Shown one piece after another: positions 50,604 through 60,495 of a stretch of DNA of 64,000 nt. The stretch covers positions 1,054,001-1,118,000 of the forward strand of contig NZ_SJSK01000002.1 in assembly GCF_004331645.1 (NCBI RefSeq), given 5' to 3'. Source of the DNA: Pedobacter frigiditerrae (GTDB lineage Bacteria; Bacteroidota; Bacteroidia; Sphingobacteriales; Sphingobacteriaceae). The position numbers and the translations under genes are program-made. How positions within the stretch are numbered: position 1 is the first letter of the stretch; each line of letters opens with the position of its first letter. The notes below the pieces were generated by a model. That model searched no databases and had not been told where the DNA came from. It saw only the letters and a list, made by a program, of their open reading frames with translations.

Positions 50604-52031
50604 ATGTTGAATAAATTAATTGCAACTACCTTTATCATTTTATGTTCCTTTAATTTAACTCTTGCTCAAAAGCAATCTAAACCAAATATAGTTTTTATTC
50701 TAGCTGACGATTTAGGCTATGGGGATTTGAGTTGTTTCGGTCAAAAAAAATTCTCTACACCAAATATTGATAAATTGGCTGCTAAAGGAATAAAATTTAC
50801 TCAATTTTATGCTGGCACAAGTGTTTGTGCACCATCTAGGTCATCATTATTATCTGGTCAGCATACGGGCCACACCTATGTTCGTGGAAATAAGGAAGTG
50901 CAACCAGAAGGGCAGCAACCCATACCAGACTCTGTTAGTACCATAGCAGAACAATTTAAAAAAGCTGGTTATGCTACAGCTATCTTTGGCAAATGGGGTT
51001 TAGGTTTTGTTGGTACCTCAGGCGATCCTAACAAGCAGGGCTTTGATACCTTTTACGGCTATAACTGTCAACGAGAATCTCACCGGTTTTATCCAAGCCA
51101 CCTTTGGGAGAATGGTAAAAAAGTACTCCTCCAAGGAAATGACGAATTACAAAACCACATAACTTATGCGCCAGATTTAATTCAAGCCAAAGCCTTAGAC
51201 TTTCTTAATAAGCATAGGGATAAGCCTTTTTTCTTATACCTTACTTACACTTTGCCTCATGCAGAGCTAATCGTACCAAACGATGATATTTTCGAAAAGT
51301 TTGATGGAAAATTCCCAGAAAAAGCCTTTGTAGGCCAAGACTATGGCCCTGGTGCAACACCTGCAGGATATGTATCTCAAGCTAAACCTCACGCCACATT
51401 TGCAGCTATGGTAACTAGGTTAGATAAATATGTTGGCGAAGTAATGGACAAATTGAAAGCGCTTGGAATTGATGAAAACACCCTAATCGTTTTTACAAGT
51501 GATAACGGACCACATACTGAAGGTGGTGCCGATCCTGCCTTTTTTAACAGTTCAGGTGGCTTGAGGGGAGTTAAAAGAGATTTATATGAAGGTGGCATTC
51601 GTGTTCCATTTATTGTAAATTGGCCTAACAAAATAAAAAAACCATCTGTAAACAATCATATTGGCGCATTTTGGGATTTATACCCAACTTTTTCTCAATT
51701 ATTAGGCTTAAAACAAAACAGTTATACTGATGGCATTTCTATTTTGCCAAGCATTTTAGGCGAGAAAAGTCAAAAAAATCATGCCTATTTATACTGGGAG
51801 TTTCACGAAAATAATGGCCGACAAGCGGCAAGAAAAAACAATTGGAAAGCTGTTTATTTAGACGTAAAAACCAAAAATGAAAAGTTTGAACTCTACGACT
51901 TGGATAAAGATCCCCAAGAAAAAAATGATGTCGCCTTAATTTATCCTGAAATAGCTAAGGAAATAAAGAGGATAATGGAAAACGCACATGATGAAAGTGT
52001 GGTTTATCCATTTTTTAAAACTAGCAAATAA
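50604..52031 (+). CDS. Secreted arylsulfatase-family enzyme
   Basis: A 475-residue S1-type sulfatase with a signal peptide (cleavage near LTLAQ, residue 22). The calcium ligands are Asp35-Asp36 in FILADDLGYGD, and Cys75-x-Pro-x-Arg79 (SVCAPSRS) is the motif converted to formylglycine by an anaerobic-type or FGE maturase, which is not in this window. SDNGPHTEGGADP supplies further metal ligands. It removes sulfate esters from sugars or aromatic compounds; no carbohydrate gene is adjacent to narrow this. It ends at a terminator. Confidence 0.93.
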   Translation: MLNKLIATTFIILCSFNLTLAQKQSKPNIVFILADDLGYGDLSCFGQKKFSTPNIDKLAAKGIKFTQFYAGTSVCAPSRSSLLSGQHTGHTYVRGNKEVQPEGQQPIPDSVSTIAEQFKKAGYATAIFGKWGLGFVGTSGDPNKQGFDTFYGYNCQRESHRFYPSHLWENGKKVLLQGNDELQNHITYAPDLIQAKALDFLNKHRDKPFFLYLTYTLPHAELIVPNDDIFEKFDGKFPEKAFVGQDYGPGATPAGYVSQAKPHATFAAMVTRLDKYVGEVMDKLKALGIDENTLIVFTSDNGPHTEGGADPAFFNSSGGLRGVKRDLYEGGIRVPFIVNWPNKIKKPSVNNHIGAFWDLYPTFSQLLGLKQNSYTDGISILPSILGEKSQKNHAYLYWEFHENNGRQAARKNNWKAVYLDVKTKNEKFELYDLDKDPQEKNDVALIYPEIAKEIKRIMENAHDESVVYPFFKTSK

Positions 52032-52034
52032 CAG

Positions 52035-52064
52035 AAAATCCCGCTCTTTTCAGAACAGGATTTT
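52035..52064 (+). terminator. Terminator after sulfatase gene
   Basis: AAAATCC and GGATTTT pair, with a weaker inner pairing, three bases after the sulfatase stop. It is fused to a tRNA-like scrap (TGGAGAATATCG, 52066-52077). Confidence 0.6.
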
Positions 52065-52065
52065 G

Positions 52066-52791
52066 TGGAGAATATCGACCCCCGATAGCTATAGAACCGA
52101 TCACGAATCAGAACCAAAACCTGTGGAGTAATCCTAAATCTATTGTCTACCATAGTAACACAGTTAAAGATAACCCAATGGGCTTTGCCATTTGCCCCTA
52201 TTCCTTAATAGTGAAAATGGCGTGTCGTAGTGTTACTTTCTTCCTATATAACTCCATAGTAAGTCCATATATAGTCCATAGTAACTCCATATATTTATGG
52301 TATTACTTGGACTTTATATAGATTTTATATCCTTTTATAATGAAGGATTATCAAAAGAGTGTTGATGCGATTATATCTATCCTAAAGTTAATGATCATCG
52401 CCCCACAGCAACTGATGTTCAAGAGCGCTCCAGGAGCAATTTATTTAGTGTCAATGGGACTTTTCTATTCCGAAAGAACATTTGTGGGCAAGGCCGTGCT
52501 AAGTAACCAGAACCTTCATCCAGCTGCCATCCTAAGAGCTGGGTTCTGCCTGGGGGAAACCATTGAAAGAAACAATTGGCGTAAGATTATCTTCAGTCAC
52601 AGGAAAAAAGAAAGAATACGGGGCAAAACAAGGATGATGCCCGTAAAGGATTATTAGTGGGCGTAAATGATTGTTTAACTCTTCCACAACTTTTGTAACT
52701 GATCCCCGATCACCTCTCTCAAAACTTTCAAAATATAAAAAACCTCCCAAAACTAATTGGAAGGTCTAAATTATGGTGGAGAATATCGGAG
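52066..52791. other. Stretch bounded by tRNA-Ala 3'-end scraps
   Basis: TGGAGAATATCG (52066-52077) and TGGTGGAGAATATCGGAG (52774-52791) are, on the minus strand, pieces of the 3' acceptor end of a tRNA-Ala (CTCCGATATTCTCCACCA including CCA). No whole tRNA is present. Such scraps are what integration and excision at a tRNA gene leave behind. Between them lie the 11-bp array and a 105-codon frame at 52340-52657 that resembles no family I know and may not be a gene. Confidence 0.45.
52242..52333. repeat. Third 11-bp-period array with orientation flip
   Basis: TCC lies at 52242 and TCCA at 52253, 52264, 52275 and 52286, all exactly 11 bases apart. At the next phase positions the complement appears: ATGG at 52297 and TGG at 52308, then TCC again at 52330. 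Around the switch, CCATA-TATT-TATGG (52287-52300) is a perfect hairpin. Same period and same mid-array inversion as the array at 17838, with a different core word. Confidence 0.75.
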
Positions 52792-53726
52792 TGGATATTT
52801 CATCAACTGCGAGCTCCAAACGCTGTTTTTGATGCTCTAAAAGCGGTTTTTTATCTGTCATTTTTGGTAATTTGGCTGAGTTTTGGCAGAGTTTATAAAG
52901 AAAAAATCACTCCAAAAACATCGTTACTAAATAATTAAAGGCATTTTTTTAATTTTTACGTCTACCCTAAAATAGGGAACTAGGCTAAATTTTCCAAAAA
53001 AAATGTTTTTTATCTGTGGATAACTCTAAAATCTACACACCTGTTTTCAACTCGAAATTTTGATTGTATTTTTCAACATTTGACCAATTTTTTGGCTGAG
53101 TTCTTCCTGAGTTTTTTGGCTTGAATTTCCTTCCACTACTTTGACAAAATGAACTAAGAACCTACCTAGAGCAATCAAACTAATTATTTTTTTTAGCTAT
53201 CAAATCATAATCGAATTTTATTTTTTTAGGAAGATTAACTAAATCCCCAAAAACTGAATAGCAATTTATTCCTAACTTGGACAATTCCTTCTTAAGGTAG
53301 GATTTTGCCCTCTGCGGTATAATTACACTAACCAGTGTTAGACTATCACTAACCGTTAATAGTTCTTTTCCCAATGCATGAAAAGTAGAAAAACTACTTT
53401 GAAGTACCATACATAAGTCATTATGTTTAGAGCGGGGTGGCAACAGTGGCAGCCCTTTTCATCTTGGGCAAAAGACCCAGGACAGCTGACGGAGTCTGCT
53501 TTATCTCGATCGAGATCGAGCCCAGGTTTTGAGATCTGGTGGAATTGCAATTCCACAGGGCCAAAGAAGGCCTTCTACGCAGACAGGAATTTTAAATAAA
53601 CATAGATTCAACTAGCCACAAAGCTGAGAGAAAAGACCTTTCGACACCTGTTGGTCTTGCCAAGTTTACCACCTTATTTTTGGCTCTATCAAACAATGGC
53701 TTTTTAGCGGGTTGAATAATCCTTCA
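52792..53726. other. Gene-poor decayed stretch
   Basis: About 900 A/T-rich bases with no convincing gene. The minus-strand frame at 53180-53443 (87 codons, TTG start, ending in KKIKFDYDLIAKKNN) could be the C-terminal fragment of a lost protein, but lacks any recognised motif. Sequence 53430-53560 is noticeably more G+C-rich, with a CTCGATCGAGATCGAG dyad, suggesting foreign origin. The region ends at the AraC remnant. Confidence 0.4.
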
Positions 53727-54480
53727 TCAATTCGCCAACAGCATTTTTTTATATGCCCTGGGTGTAACACCTTTAGAATCCTAAAAAACTTGTTAAAATT
53801 GGAAAGATTATTAAAGCCACAGCAATAGGCAAGGTCGCTTATCTGTTGATCTGTCTCAGCCAGCAGCTTACACGCATAACCAATCCTAACCTCATTTACA
53901 AAGGTTATGAAAGTTTTTTGGGTAAGGCTCTTAAAATACCTACAAAAGGCATATTTATTCATATGGCTCATCTCAGCTGCCTCATCAAGCAGTATTTCCT
54001 TATTGAAATTATCAAAGATGTACTTTAAAACCCTATCCATTTTATCATTATCCTTAAGCTGGTAATTATTGGATAGCCAGGACTTGAAAGCAATAGATAG
54101 TCTTTTGCATTGCAAAGCAGGTTTAGGATTTCGAGCACCACTATCAAGATCCTGATTTCCTCAATTTCCTGCACTGCTTTGATCAACAACTTACTCAACT
54201 CCGCTTTTGTTGTCAAACCAAATTTCATCCCCCGTTTGCCTAAAAGAAAAAAATTCTTCAACCGTTGGATATTTTCTGGTTCCCTAAAAATATGCTGTAT
54301 TTTTTCGGGGTGGATAAAAAGCGAAACCGAACGGGCATACGAGTTTGTTAGTCCATCACTGAAATACTGTGTACTGTTGTGCCATACATGTGGCAGATTT
54401 GAGCCTATAAAAATCAGCTCGTCGTTATTAAAGTTGGCTATACTGTCGCCTATCATCACTCGTCCTTCACTTTCAATAAT
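53727..54480 (-). pseudogene. AraC-family regulator, two frameshifts, no start
   Basis: Pieces of one AraC-type activator lie in three frames. The cupin-like half (IESEGRVMIGDSIANF to LLCNAKDYLLLSSPGYP) breaks near 54070; the DNA-binding half continues in another frame (NNYQLKDNDKMDRVLKYIFDNF, then CGFNNLSNFNKFFRI) and breaks again near 53776, where one base is missing. The true ending SKGVTPRAYKKMLLAN is then readable to a stop at 53727. The first 40 or so residues are replaced by a hydrolase fragment. Clearly dead. Confidence 0.88.
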
Positions 54481-54714
54481 TTGATAGAACACATCAACGT
54501 GGTCTCTATGACGTGTTTGTCCGCCTTGTTGTACATTCCAAGGTTTGAGTGGGCCAAATGTACCTTAGCTTTTACTGACTGTACCGCCAGCCGAAAATGC
54601 TCCCTGCTCTTTAATTAGCAAAGGCTTCTGATTGGTATTATTTTGTACATAAAGTGATGGAGATAGCCATAATAAACATATGGCACTCCAATAGCTTGTG
54701 ATTTTCTTTTTCAT
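54481..54714 (-). pseudogene. Alpha/beta hydrolase N-terminal remnant
   Basis: From ATG at 54714 a signal peptide (MKKKITSYWSAICLLWLSPS) leads into KPLLIKEQGAFSAGGTV, an in-frame TAA at 54565-54567, and then GTFGPLKPW, GGQTRHRDHVDVFYQI. This sequence belongs to a secreted alpha/beta hydrolase family whose members read GTF-P-KP, GQT-GDHAYVFYQ before the catalytic domain. The rest of the enzyme is gone; the reading passes directly into the AraC remnant. Identification is from memory of the family. Confidence 0.75.
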
Positions 54715-54725
54715 ATTGTCCCTGT

Positions 54726-54862
54726 GTTGTTAGTTTTGTGAATGATAATGATCCAAGTTTCCAGCTGGCATTTTCATTTACATAAACTTCTGTGACCATA
54801 AATGGATTGGTTACTTCATTGCCGCCAACCACAGACAGAATTGTCCACCACTCACTGAGGGT
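54726..54862 (-). pseudogene. NTF2-like protein C-terminal remnant
   Basis: The fragment SSTLSEWWTILSVVGGNEVTNPF, MVTEVYVNENASWKLGSLSFTKL is the C-terminal part of an NTF2/DUF4440-like small domain protein. A stop precedes it in frame and no start is present. It lies 12 bases before the hydrolase remnant on the same strand, so the two were probably once an operon. Bases 54863-55058 contain nothing I can identify. Confidence 0.65.
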
Positions 54863-55058
54863 AGAACTTTATGGTGAGTCATTAAGAAGGAGAAACTCTA
54901 AAACAGAAACTGTATTTTTGTATAAACAATGTTATTAACCAGACATAGAAATCTGAAATCTTGAACGGATTTGCATAACAACTTTGTTCTTTTCTACATC
55001 AACTCTGGGAATCAATTTGAAATTAGCGAAAAAAGTTCATATTTATTGGTATTTCCAG

Positions 55059-58000
55059 TTATACAATTGTTTCTGTCAAAAGTTTTTGATGAATGACAAC
55101 TCCTAAATGGCTTTTTTCGAGCGCCAAAACCGCTGCAAAAGATTCGGCCGCTTTTTCTAGTTGTTTAAGTCCTAAATAGCCTAATCCTTGCATGTATAAA
55201 CAATGAATGTTATTGCGCTTGTCTAAATCATCTTCCCAAATGGTTAAATCTGGCAATGACACTGCAAAATAATCGATGGTAACTTTATCATTTAAGTGCT
55301 TTTGCGCATAGTTCATCAACTTTTCAAAACGCAATTCTGCTTCGGCATGCCTGTTTAATTGAATCAAGGCAAAGCCTTGATAAAAAATCTTATCAGGTTG
55401 CTGATCATTATAGAAAATAGCAGCGGCAGGTTCGCTTAAACCTTTGGTCGCTTTTTTCCAATAATGATGCGCCTTGTTAATGTCGTTTAACTTTTCATAC
55501 GCTACACCTAACCAATAAAAAATGTCATTTTCCTGTGTGCCGGTTAACTTACCTTCGGCCAGGTTGTGCGGATAATATTGCGCATTGGTAAGATACTGGA
55601 TAGCTGTACTGTAATTTTCATCGGCGATAGCCTGTTTTGCCATTTCTACAAGTGAGGTCACATACTGAATGGCGACCTTACCTTCACCACCTTCCCAGGG
55701 ATGAAAAATTCTATTCTGTAATAAATCAAAAGCTTTTTGATATTCACCGTTAAGGTTTAATAAAGTGATGTATTCAAGATAAACATCATCACGCTGCAAT
55801 ACCAGATCTTTATTTTGTGTTAAAAAATGAAGCCTGAAATCAAGATCTTTATTTACCCTTTTATATAACTGGTCTAACTCCATCAGAATTCGGGCATCAT
55901 TTTTATCTAACTCAAATGCCTTTTCCAATAATTCTACAGCATTTTCCTGTTTATCGGTTTTATTGTAGTAAGCCAATGCAAGATTGCGCTGAACGGTTGG
56001 AAAATTCGGATCAATTGTTATCGATTTTTGCCAGCAATCAATGGCTTCATTATAATATTTGGAAGCATACCAAAAATTGCCCAAATAATACGGTGCTTTA
56101 GCATCATCAGGGTTTTGTCTCATAGCATCTTGCAAGGCTAAAACGGCTTCGATATGGTTAGGAAAACAATATGCAGGGTTTGCATGAGCAGCTTTGTTAT
56201 AGGTTTCTTTAGCAAGCTTTTCATTGCCAGTTTTACTATAAAACCAGGCTAAGTAATAATAAGCCAATGGATAAACTTCTGTTTGAAGTTCAATGCCTGC
56301 ATTTAATAATAAGCCAGCCTCATGGTATAAACCTGCGGCTGCATAATCAAGGGCATATTCGATATAAGTATGAATATTTTTCCTGATCAAATGATGCAAT
56401 TGGCTTAAATCATTGAGGTTTTCAGATAAAAGATATTTCTCAAAGTGTATTCCAAAATTAAAATGATCATTTACCAAATAAGTTTCAGCAATGGATAATG
56501 CATTTTTCGTTTTTCCCAATTTGCGTAAAATCGCCACATGCAAGTGCAAAGCTTTTTGATCGTTGGTATTTTTAGAAATCGACTTTTCTATGTGTACTAA
56601 ACCACTCTCCAAATCGCCTTTGATGATATCAAGCTGTGTAATATAAAAATACCCCTGATTTTGCCAGGCTGCGTTCCAGATTGATTTATAGAAGGCATTA
56701 TACGCTTCATCAAAACTATTCTGTAATTTTAAGGATAATCCTAAATTAAAATAAGGTTCGCCATCATAAGGATTTGGGTTTCTATCCGTTAAGGTTTTTA
56801 TGGCAGTTTTAAAATAATACTCCGCATCCTCAAATTTACCTTTTCTTAGTTTTAAGATGCCGACTGCATTGTTACATCTAATGTCCCCAGAATCTCTGCT
56901 TAAAGCTTCATTATAGTAATCGAACGGATTATAGGTAGCATGTCGGTATTGTTCTAAATGCAACCCTGTTAAGAAAAGCTGCTCATTATTTTCGATTTCT
57001 TTTGGTGCTTTTGCAGGTTTTGCAGGCGCTGGAATAGCAGTTTCATTTTCTCCCTCCCATTTCCAATCAACCAAAACATTGGCTTTCTCATCCATAATAT
57101 AAATGAACAATTGATCAGGTTTCCCATCAAATTCCAGTTCTTTATGATATGAAAGCATTGGCGAAGCATCATAGCTATCGGTTAATAACTCTTGATCGCC
57201 ATTTTTAAGCACGATTGTTGTATTGGGATAAGCACCTGTGGTATAAGCTTTAACGATTAATTTCCCGTCAGCCTGTTCTATATTAACCATGGCATTTTTA
57301 GAGGCGTTTTTTACCACGCCCAAATCGCGGTATGGCATATAATATTGTACAAAATCTTTGTACTCGCCTGGCATGATCCATGAAAAATCGGGCTGGTTAT
57401 CCGTATAAACACCACACATTAATTCGATGTATGGCCCATCTTCATCGGTAAGGTTTCTATCCCAAGCTTGCCCAAAATCTCCATTGCCCCATGTCCATTG
57501 TTTTTTGCCCGGTGATATATGATGATTGGCTACATGTAATAAACCACCTTTGCTATCATTTTCATAACCGCCCACAAAATTGTATTTGGAAGAAACCGCC
57601 ATATAAGAGGTAGGAACAGGAATATTCTTATAGCGTGATATATCTGTACCTGGAGAATAATCAACTTTATAATAGGTTCCTTTTGCTATGGGGAATGAAG
57701 AAACATCACGTTTACCATGATCAAAAACCGCATTCACATCTGGCGGAAAAACAGATTGATAATCGTCGTTAACTTTTACTGCCGGATTTGCCCACCATAA
57801 AAACGTTTGTGGAAACGGTGTTCTATTGTAAAGTTTGCCCTTTATTTCGAGATAATTTTTATCAGGGTACAAAGTAAAACCAATCGTTCCCTTAGTTCTG
57901 AACATTCTTTCTACCTCACTGCACCAAACCGTTGCGCTACCATCTTCATTTTCCTCAAAGCAAAAATCAACTGCATCGAAAGTTGAAGGACGATGATGCT

Positions 58001-58358
58001 GAGGCCAGTTAAATTCGATGCCACCAGAAATCCAAGGACCTGTTAAGCCTACTAAAGCTGGCTTAATAACCTGGTTATAATAAATAAAATGACGATTTTT
58101 AGTCTTATCGAAAGCCATTTGTACCCTACCACCCAGTTCTGGCAAAATCATAATCTTAACAAAATCATTTTCCAGATAAACAGCATTATAGGTTTTATCC
58201 GTTTTCTCGTCGGCAATTTTTTCAATAACCGGGTATGGATATACCGACCCACTGCTTCCCTGATAAACTCTTTTTTCTATAAATACAGGATTTTTTTCTG
58301 GCAAGCCAACCTCATAGGTCGGAATAACAACAGCCTCTGTCCAAACTTTAACTTTCAT
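55059..58358 (-). CDS. DUF5107-TPR protein of carbohydrate cluster
   Basis: A protein of about 1099 residues. Residues 1-400 or so form a DUF5107 domain, which has a galactose-mutarotase-like beta-sandwich; LPELGGRVQMAFDK, GLTGPWISGGIEFNWPQHHRPS and FLWWANPAVKVND are landmarks. Residues about 460-1090 are TPR repeats (for example DAEYYFKTAIKTL, PYYLGNFWYASKYYNEAIDCW). There is no signal peptide, so it acts in the cytoplasm. Last gene of the alpha-galactoside cluster, 85 bases after the sugar porter. A role in handling a sugar or glycoside is inferred from fold and context. Start taken at 58358 (MKVKVW). Confidence 0.88.
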   Translation of the reverse strand: MKVKVWTEAVVIPTYEVGLPEKNPVFIEKRVYQGSSGSVYPYPVIEKIADEKTDKTYNAVYLENDFVKIMILPELGGRVQMAFDKTKNRHFIYYNQVIKPALVGLTGPWISGGIEFNWPQHHRPSTFDAVDFCFEENEDGSATVWCSEVERMFRTKGTIGFTLYPDKNYLEIKGKLYNRTPFPQTFLWWANPAVKVNDDYQSVFPPDVNAVFDHGKRDVSSFPIAKGTYYKVDYSPGTDISRYKNIPVPTSYMAVSSKYNFVGGYENDSKGGLLHVANHHISPGKKQWTWGNGDFGQAWDRNLTDEDGPYIELMCGVYTDNQPDFSWIMPGEYKDFVQYYMPYRDLGVVKNASKNAMVNIEQADGKLIVKAYTTGAYPNTTIVLKNGDQELLTDSYDASPMLSYHKELEFDGKPDQLFIYIMDEKANVLVDWKWEGENETAIPAPAKPAKAPKEIENNEQLFLTGLHLEQYRHATYNPFDYYNEALSRDSGDIRCNNAVGILKLRKGKFEDAEYYFKTAIKTLTDRNPNPYDGEPYFNLGLSLKLQNSFDEAYNAFYKSIWNAAWQNQGYFYITQLDIIKGDLESGLVHIEKSISKNTNDQKALHLHVAILRKLGKTKNALSIAETYLVNDHFNFGIHFEKYLLSENLNDLSQLHHLIRKNIHTYIEYALDYAAAGLYHEAGLLLNAGIELQTEVYPLAYYYLAWFYSKTGNEKLAKETYNKAAHANPAYCFPNHIEAVLALQDAMRQNPDDAKAPYYLGNFWYASKYYNEAIDCWQKSITIDPNFPTVQRNLALAYYNKTDKQENAVELLEKAFELDKNDARILMELDQLYKRVNKDLDFRLHFLTQNKDLVLQRDDVYLEYITLLNLNGEYQKAFDLLQNRIFHPWEGGEGKVAIQYVTSLVEMAKQAIADENYSTAIQYLTNAQYYPHNLAEGKLTGTQENDIFYWLGVAYEKLNDINKAHHYWKKATKGLSEPAAAIFYNDQQPDKIFYQGFALIQLNRHAEAELRFEKLMNYAQKHLNDKVTIDYFAVSLPDLTIWEDDLDKRNNIHCLYMQGLGYLGLKQLEKAAESFAAVLALEKSHLGVVIHQKLLTETIV

Positions 58359-58442
58359 AAACACGAATTGAGCGTTTTATATTTTTGATTAAATTTCCTT
58401 CAAACAAGGATTTAACTATTGATAATGGAATACGTTTAAGAT

Positions 58443-59798
58443 CTAATGTCCCATTAAACTGGTTTCCAATTCCTCTAAAGTTTGCCCCTTTGTTTCCTTT
58501 ACCTTGCTCTTCACAAAGAAAAATCCTGCTAAACAAATGATAGCATACAAGTAAAACGGACCAAAAGCACCTAGCCATTCGGCCAAAATCGGAAAGGTAA
58601 AAACAAGCACAAAATAAGCGCCCCACAATGACACTATCGCTATCGACGATGCTTTGCCTCTTATATTATTGGGGAAAATTTCTGAGATTAAAACCCAGGT
58701 AACAGGAGCTAAAGAAGTAGCATACGTAGCAATGGCCAGGAGTACAAAAACCGAAACCAGATTTGCGTGTGCATTGCTCTGTAATAAAAAAGCCAGCACT
58801 ATGTACAAAACCGATAAGCCCAATGACCCTATAAGCATTAATGGCCTGCGGCCCAGCTTATCTACCTGCCACATGGCAATTAGGGTAAATATAAGGTTAA
58901 CAACTCCGATTGCAACCGTTTCAAAAAGCTGCCTGTCTAGATTGGCCCCTACAGCTTCGAATATAGTAGAGGTGTAATTAAAAACTACATTGATGCCGCA
59001 CAACTGCTGAAAAACCGCTAATGTAATACCAAGCACTACCGCCGGACGAATAGCCTTTGCAAAAACAGCTTTGTAACTTTGCTTTTCTTCGCCACCTTGC
59101 ATGGAATTATTGATTTTGGTAAAGGTTTGATCTACAAAATAGGCATTACCAATTTTAGAAAGCACTTTTTTTGCCTGATCTATTTTACCTGCTTTGATGA
59201 GCCAACGTGGACTTTCTGGCAACCACAAAACCCCAAGTAAAAACAACCCTGAGGGAATTACCCCTAAACCAAACATCCAACGCCAGGCATTCTCTCCATA
59301 ATCTGCCAGTTTATAGTTAACTAAATTAGTGACCAAAATCCCTATTACTACTGTTAATTGGTTAATGGCTACATTTCTGCCACGTTTTTCGGGAGGAGAA
59401 ACTTCTGCAATGTACATTGGGCTTAACATAGATGCCATGCCAACTCCAATACCTGCGGCAAAACGCATAAGGATAAAAATGGTAAGGTTGTGAGAAAATG
59501 CCATCCCGATAGATGATATGGCAAATATAACAGCGGCCAACATGAGCCCAGGTTTCCTACCCTTATTATCGGCAATATTCCCTGCCACCAGACAACCTAC
59601 AATACAGCCCAATGCCAAAGATCCTGTTAAGAAACCCTCCCAATACGCATTCAGTGCAAATTCTGTACGCAAAAAAGGCAACGCTCCGGATATAACCGCA
59701 AAATCGAACCCAAAAAGATATCCACCAAGTGCTGATATAAATGAGATCCCTAAAATGTATGTATTATTGTAAGTAACAGTTTGATTATTCATTATCAT
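58443..59798 (-). CDS. Sugar-porter-family MFS transporter
   Basis: A 451-residue, 12-helix sugar porter (XylE/GLUT type). Family motifs are GYLFGFDFAVISGALPFL in helix 1, ADNKGRKP in loop 2-3, RFAAGIGVGMASMLSPMYIAE, PESPRWLI after helix 6 and QQLCGINVVFNYT in helix 7, whose glutamines bind hexose. Substrate is probably galactose or glucose released by the GH97 and GH36 enzymes encoded upstream. A second ATG lies two codons in, at 59792. It is separated from the upstream pseudogene by 267 bases with no feature I can identify. Confidence 0.93.
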   Translation of the reverse strand: MIMNNQTVTYNNTYILGISFISALGGYLFGFDFAVISGALPFLRTEFALNAYWEGFLTGSLALGCIVGCLVAGNIADNKGRKPGLMLAAVIFAISSIGMAFSHNLTIFILMRFAAGIGVGMASMLSPMYIAEVSPPEKRGRNVAINQLTVVIGILVTNLVNYKLADYGENAWRWMFGLGVIPSGLFLLGVLWLPESPRWLIKAGKIDQAKKVLSKIGNAYFVDQTFTKINNSMQGGEEKQSYKAVFAKAIRPAVVLGITLAVFQQLCGINVVFNYTSTIFEAVGANLDRQLFETVAIGVVNLIFTLIAMWQVDKLGRRPLMLIGSLGLSVLYIVLAFLLQSNAHANLVSVFVLLAIATYATSLAPVTWVLISEIFPNNIRGKASSIAIVSLWGAYFVLVFTFPILAEWLGAFGPFYLYAIICLAGFFFVKSKVKETKGQTLEELETSLMGH

Positions 59799-60065
59799 TA
59801 ATATTTGGTTAGTTGCTCGACTTAAAATCGAATATCCAAAACTAAATATCCAATCCTAACAATCAAATACTAAACCATAACGATTTAATGGATAATTAAT
59901 TTAATAGATGGACAATATTACCATCTGCATTTTAGCCTACAACTTTATATTCCGCCTAGGTAAAAAGATGAATTGCTTAATCCAAGTCCCAATTAGCATT
60001 CTGCTTTTTTCTTACTTTTTAAAATAGAATGACGGATCAATCAGGCTTATTTATTTAAATTCCTA

Positions 60066-60433
60066 TCAAGGTCTTTGGGTAATTCCCTTCCAGATGTCGG
60101 TTCGGAAAGGCGATGCCGGTAGGCCGGCACCATTCGCCAGGTTAAAAACAGGATTATTTGCCCAGGCATACCTCACTACAACAGGATTGGCCACATCAGT
60201 ACTGCTTACAATGACCTGATTGCCCTTTACCACGGCTTTAGCCCAGTAAAACTTCTGATCAACTCCTGCTACCGCGAAGCCTTTCAATTCTTCTCCATCT
60301 TTAGCCATTAAGCCGCCGTTAGCGGAACTGAAGTTTAGTTTAATGACATTGCCATCAATAACCTGCGACTAATAAATGAAGAAAACAGAAAGATAATACC
60401 AATAGTAAAGCTCCATTTTTTAGTCTATTTCAT
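60066..60433 (-). pseudogene. Sialate O-acetylesterase with large internal deletion
   Basis: Both ends of one gene survive. The start, ATG at 60433, gives MK, a TAG stop (60425-60427), then TKKWSFTIGIIFLFSSFIS, a signal peptide. After about 20 codons the sequence jumps, in another frame, to QVIDGNVIKLNFSSANGG, LMAKDGEELKGFAVAGVDQKFYWA and ends with PASPFRTDIWKG, the C-terminus of secreted sialate O-acetylesterases. Some 450 to 500 catalytic codons are missing. Position between the GH36 and sugar-porter genes shows that it was part of this cluster. Confidence 0.82.
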
Positions 60434-60495
60434 ATTTTGTTTAGCTACTCTATCTCTTATTAATCTAAAAATTCATACGCAACAGATAATCTCGG

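Noticed and set aside
52340..52657. 105-codon plus-strand frame after the third array
   Set aside because: Cannot be matched to any family, sits in a decayed zone and begins inside the array edge; left unannotated as a gene, though a remnant is possible.
53180..53556. Two overlapping minus-strand frames of 87 and 66 codons
   Set aside because: They overlap in different frames, the longer one needs a TTG start, and neither shows recognised motifs; treated as decayed sequence.
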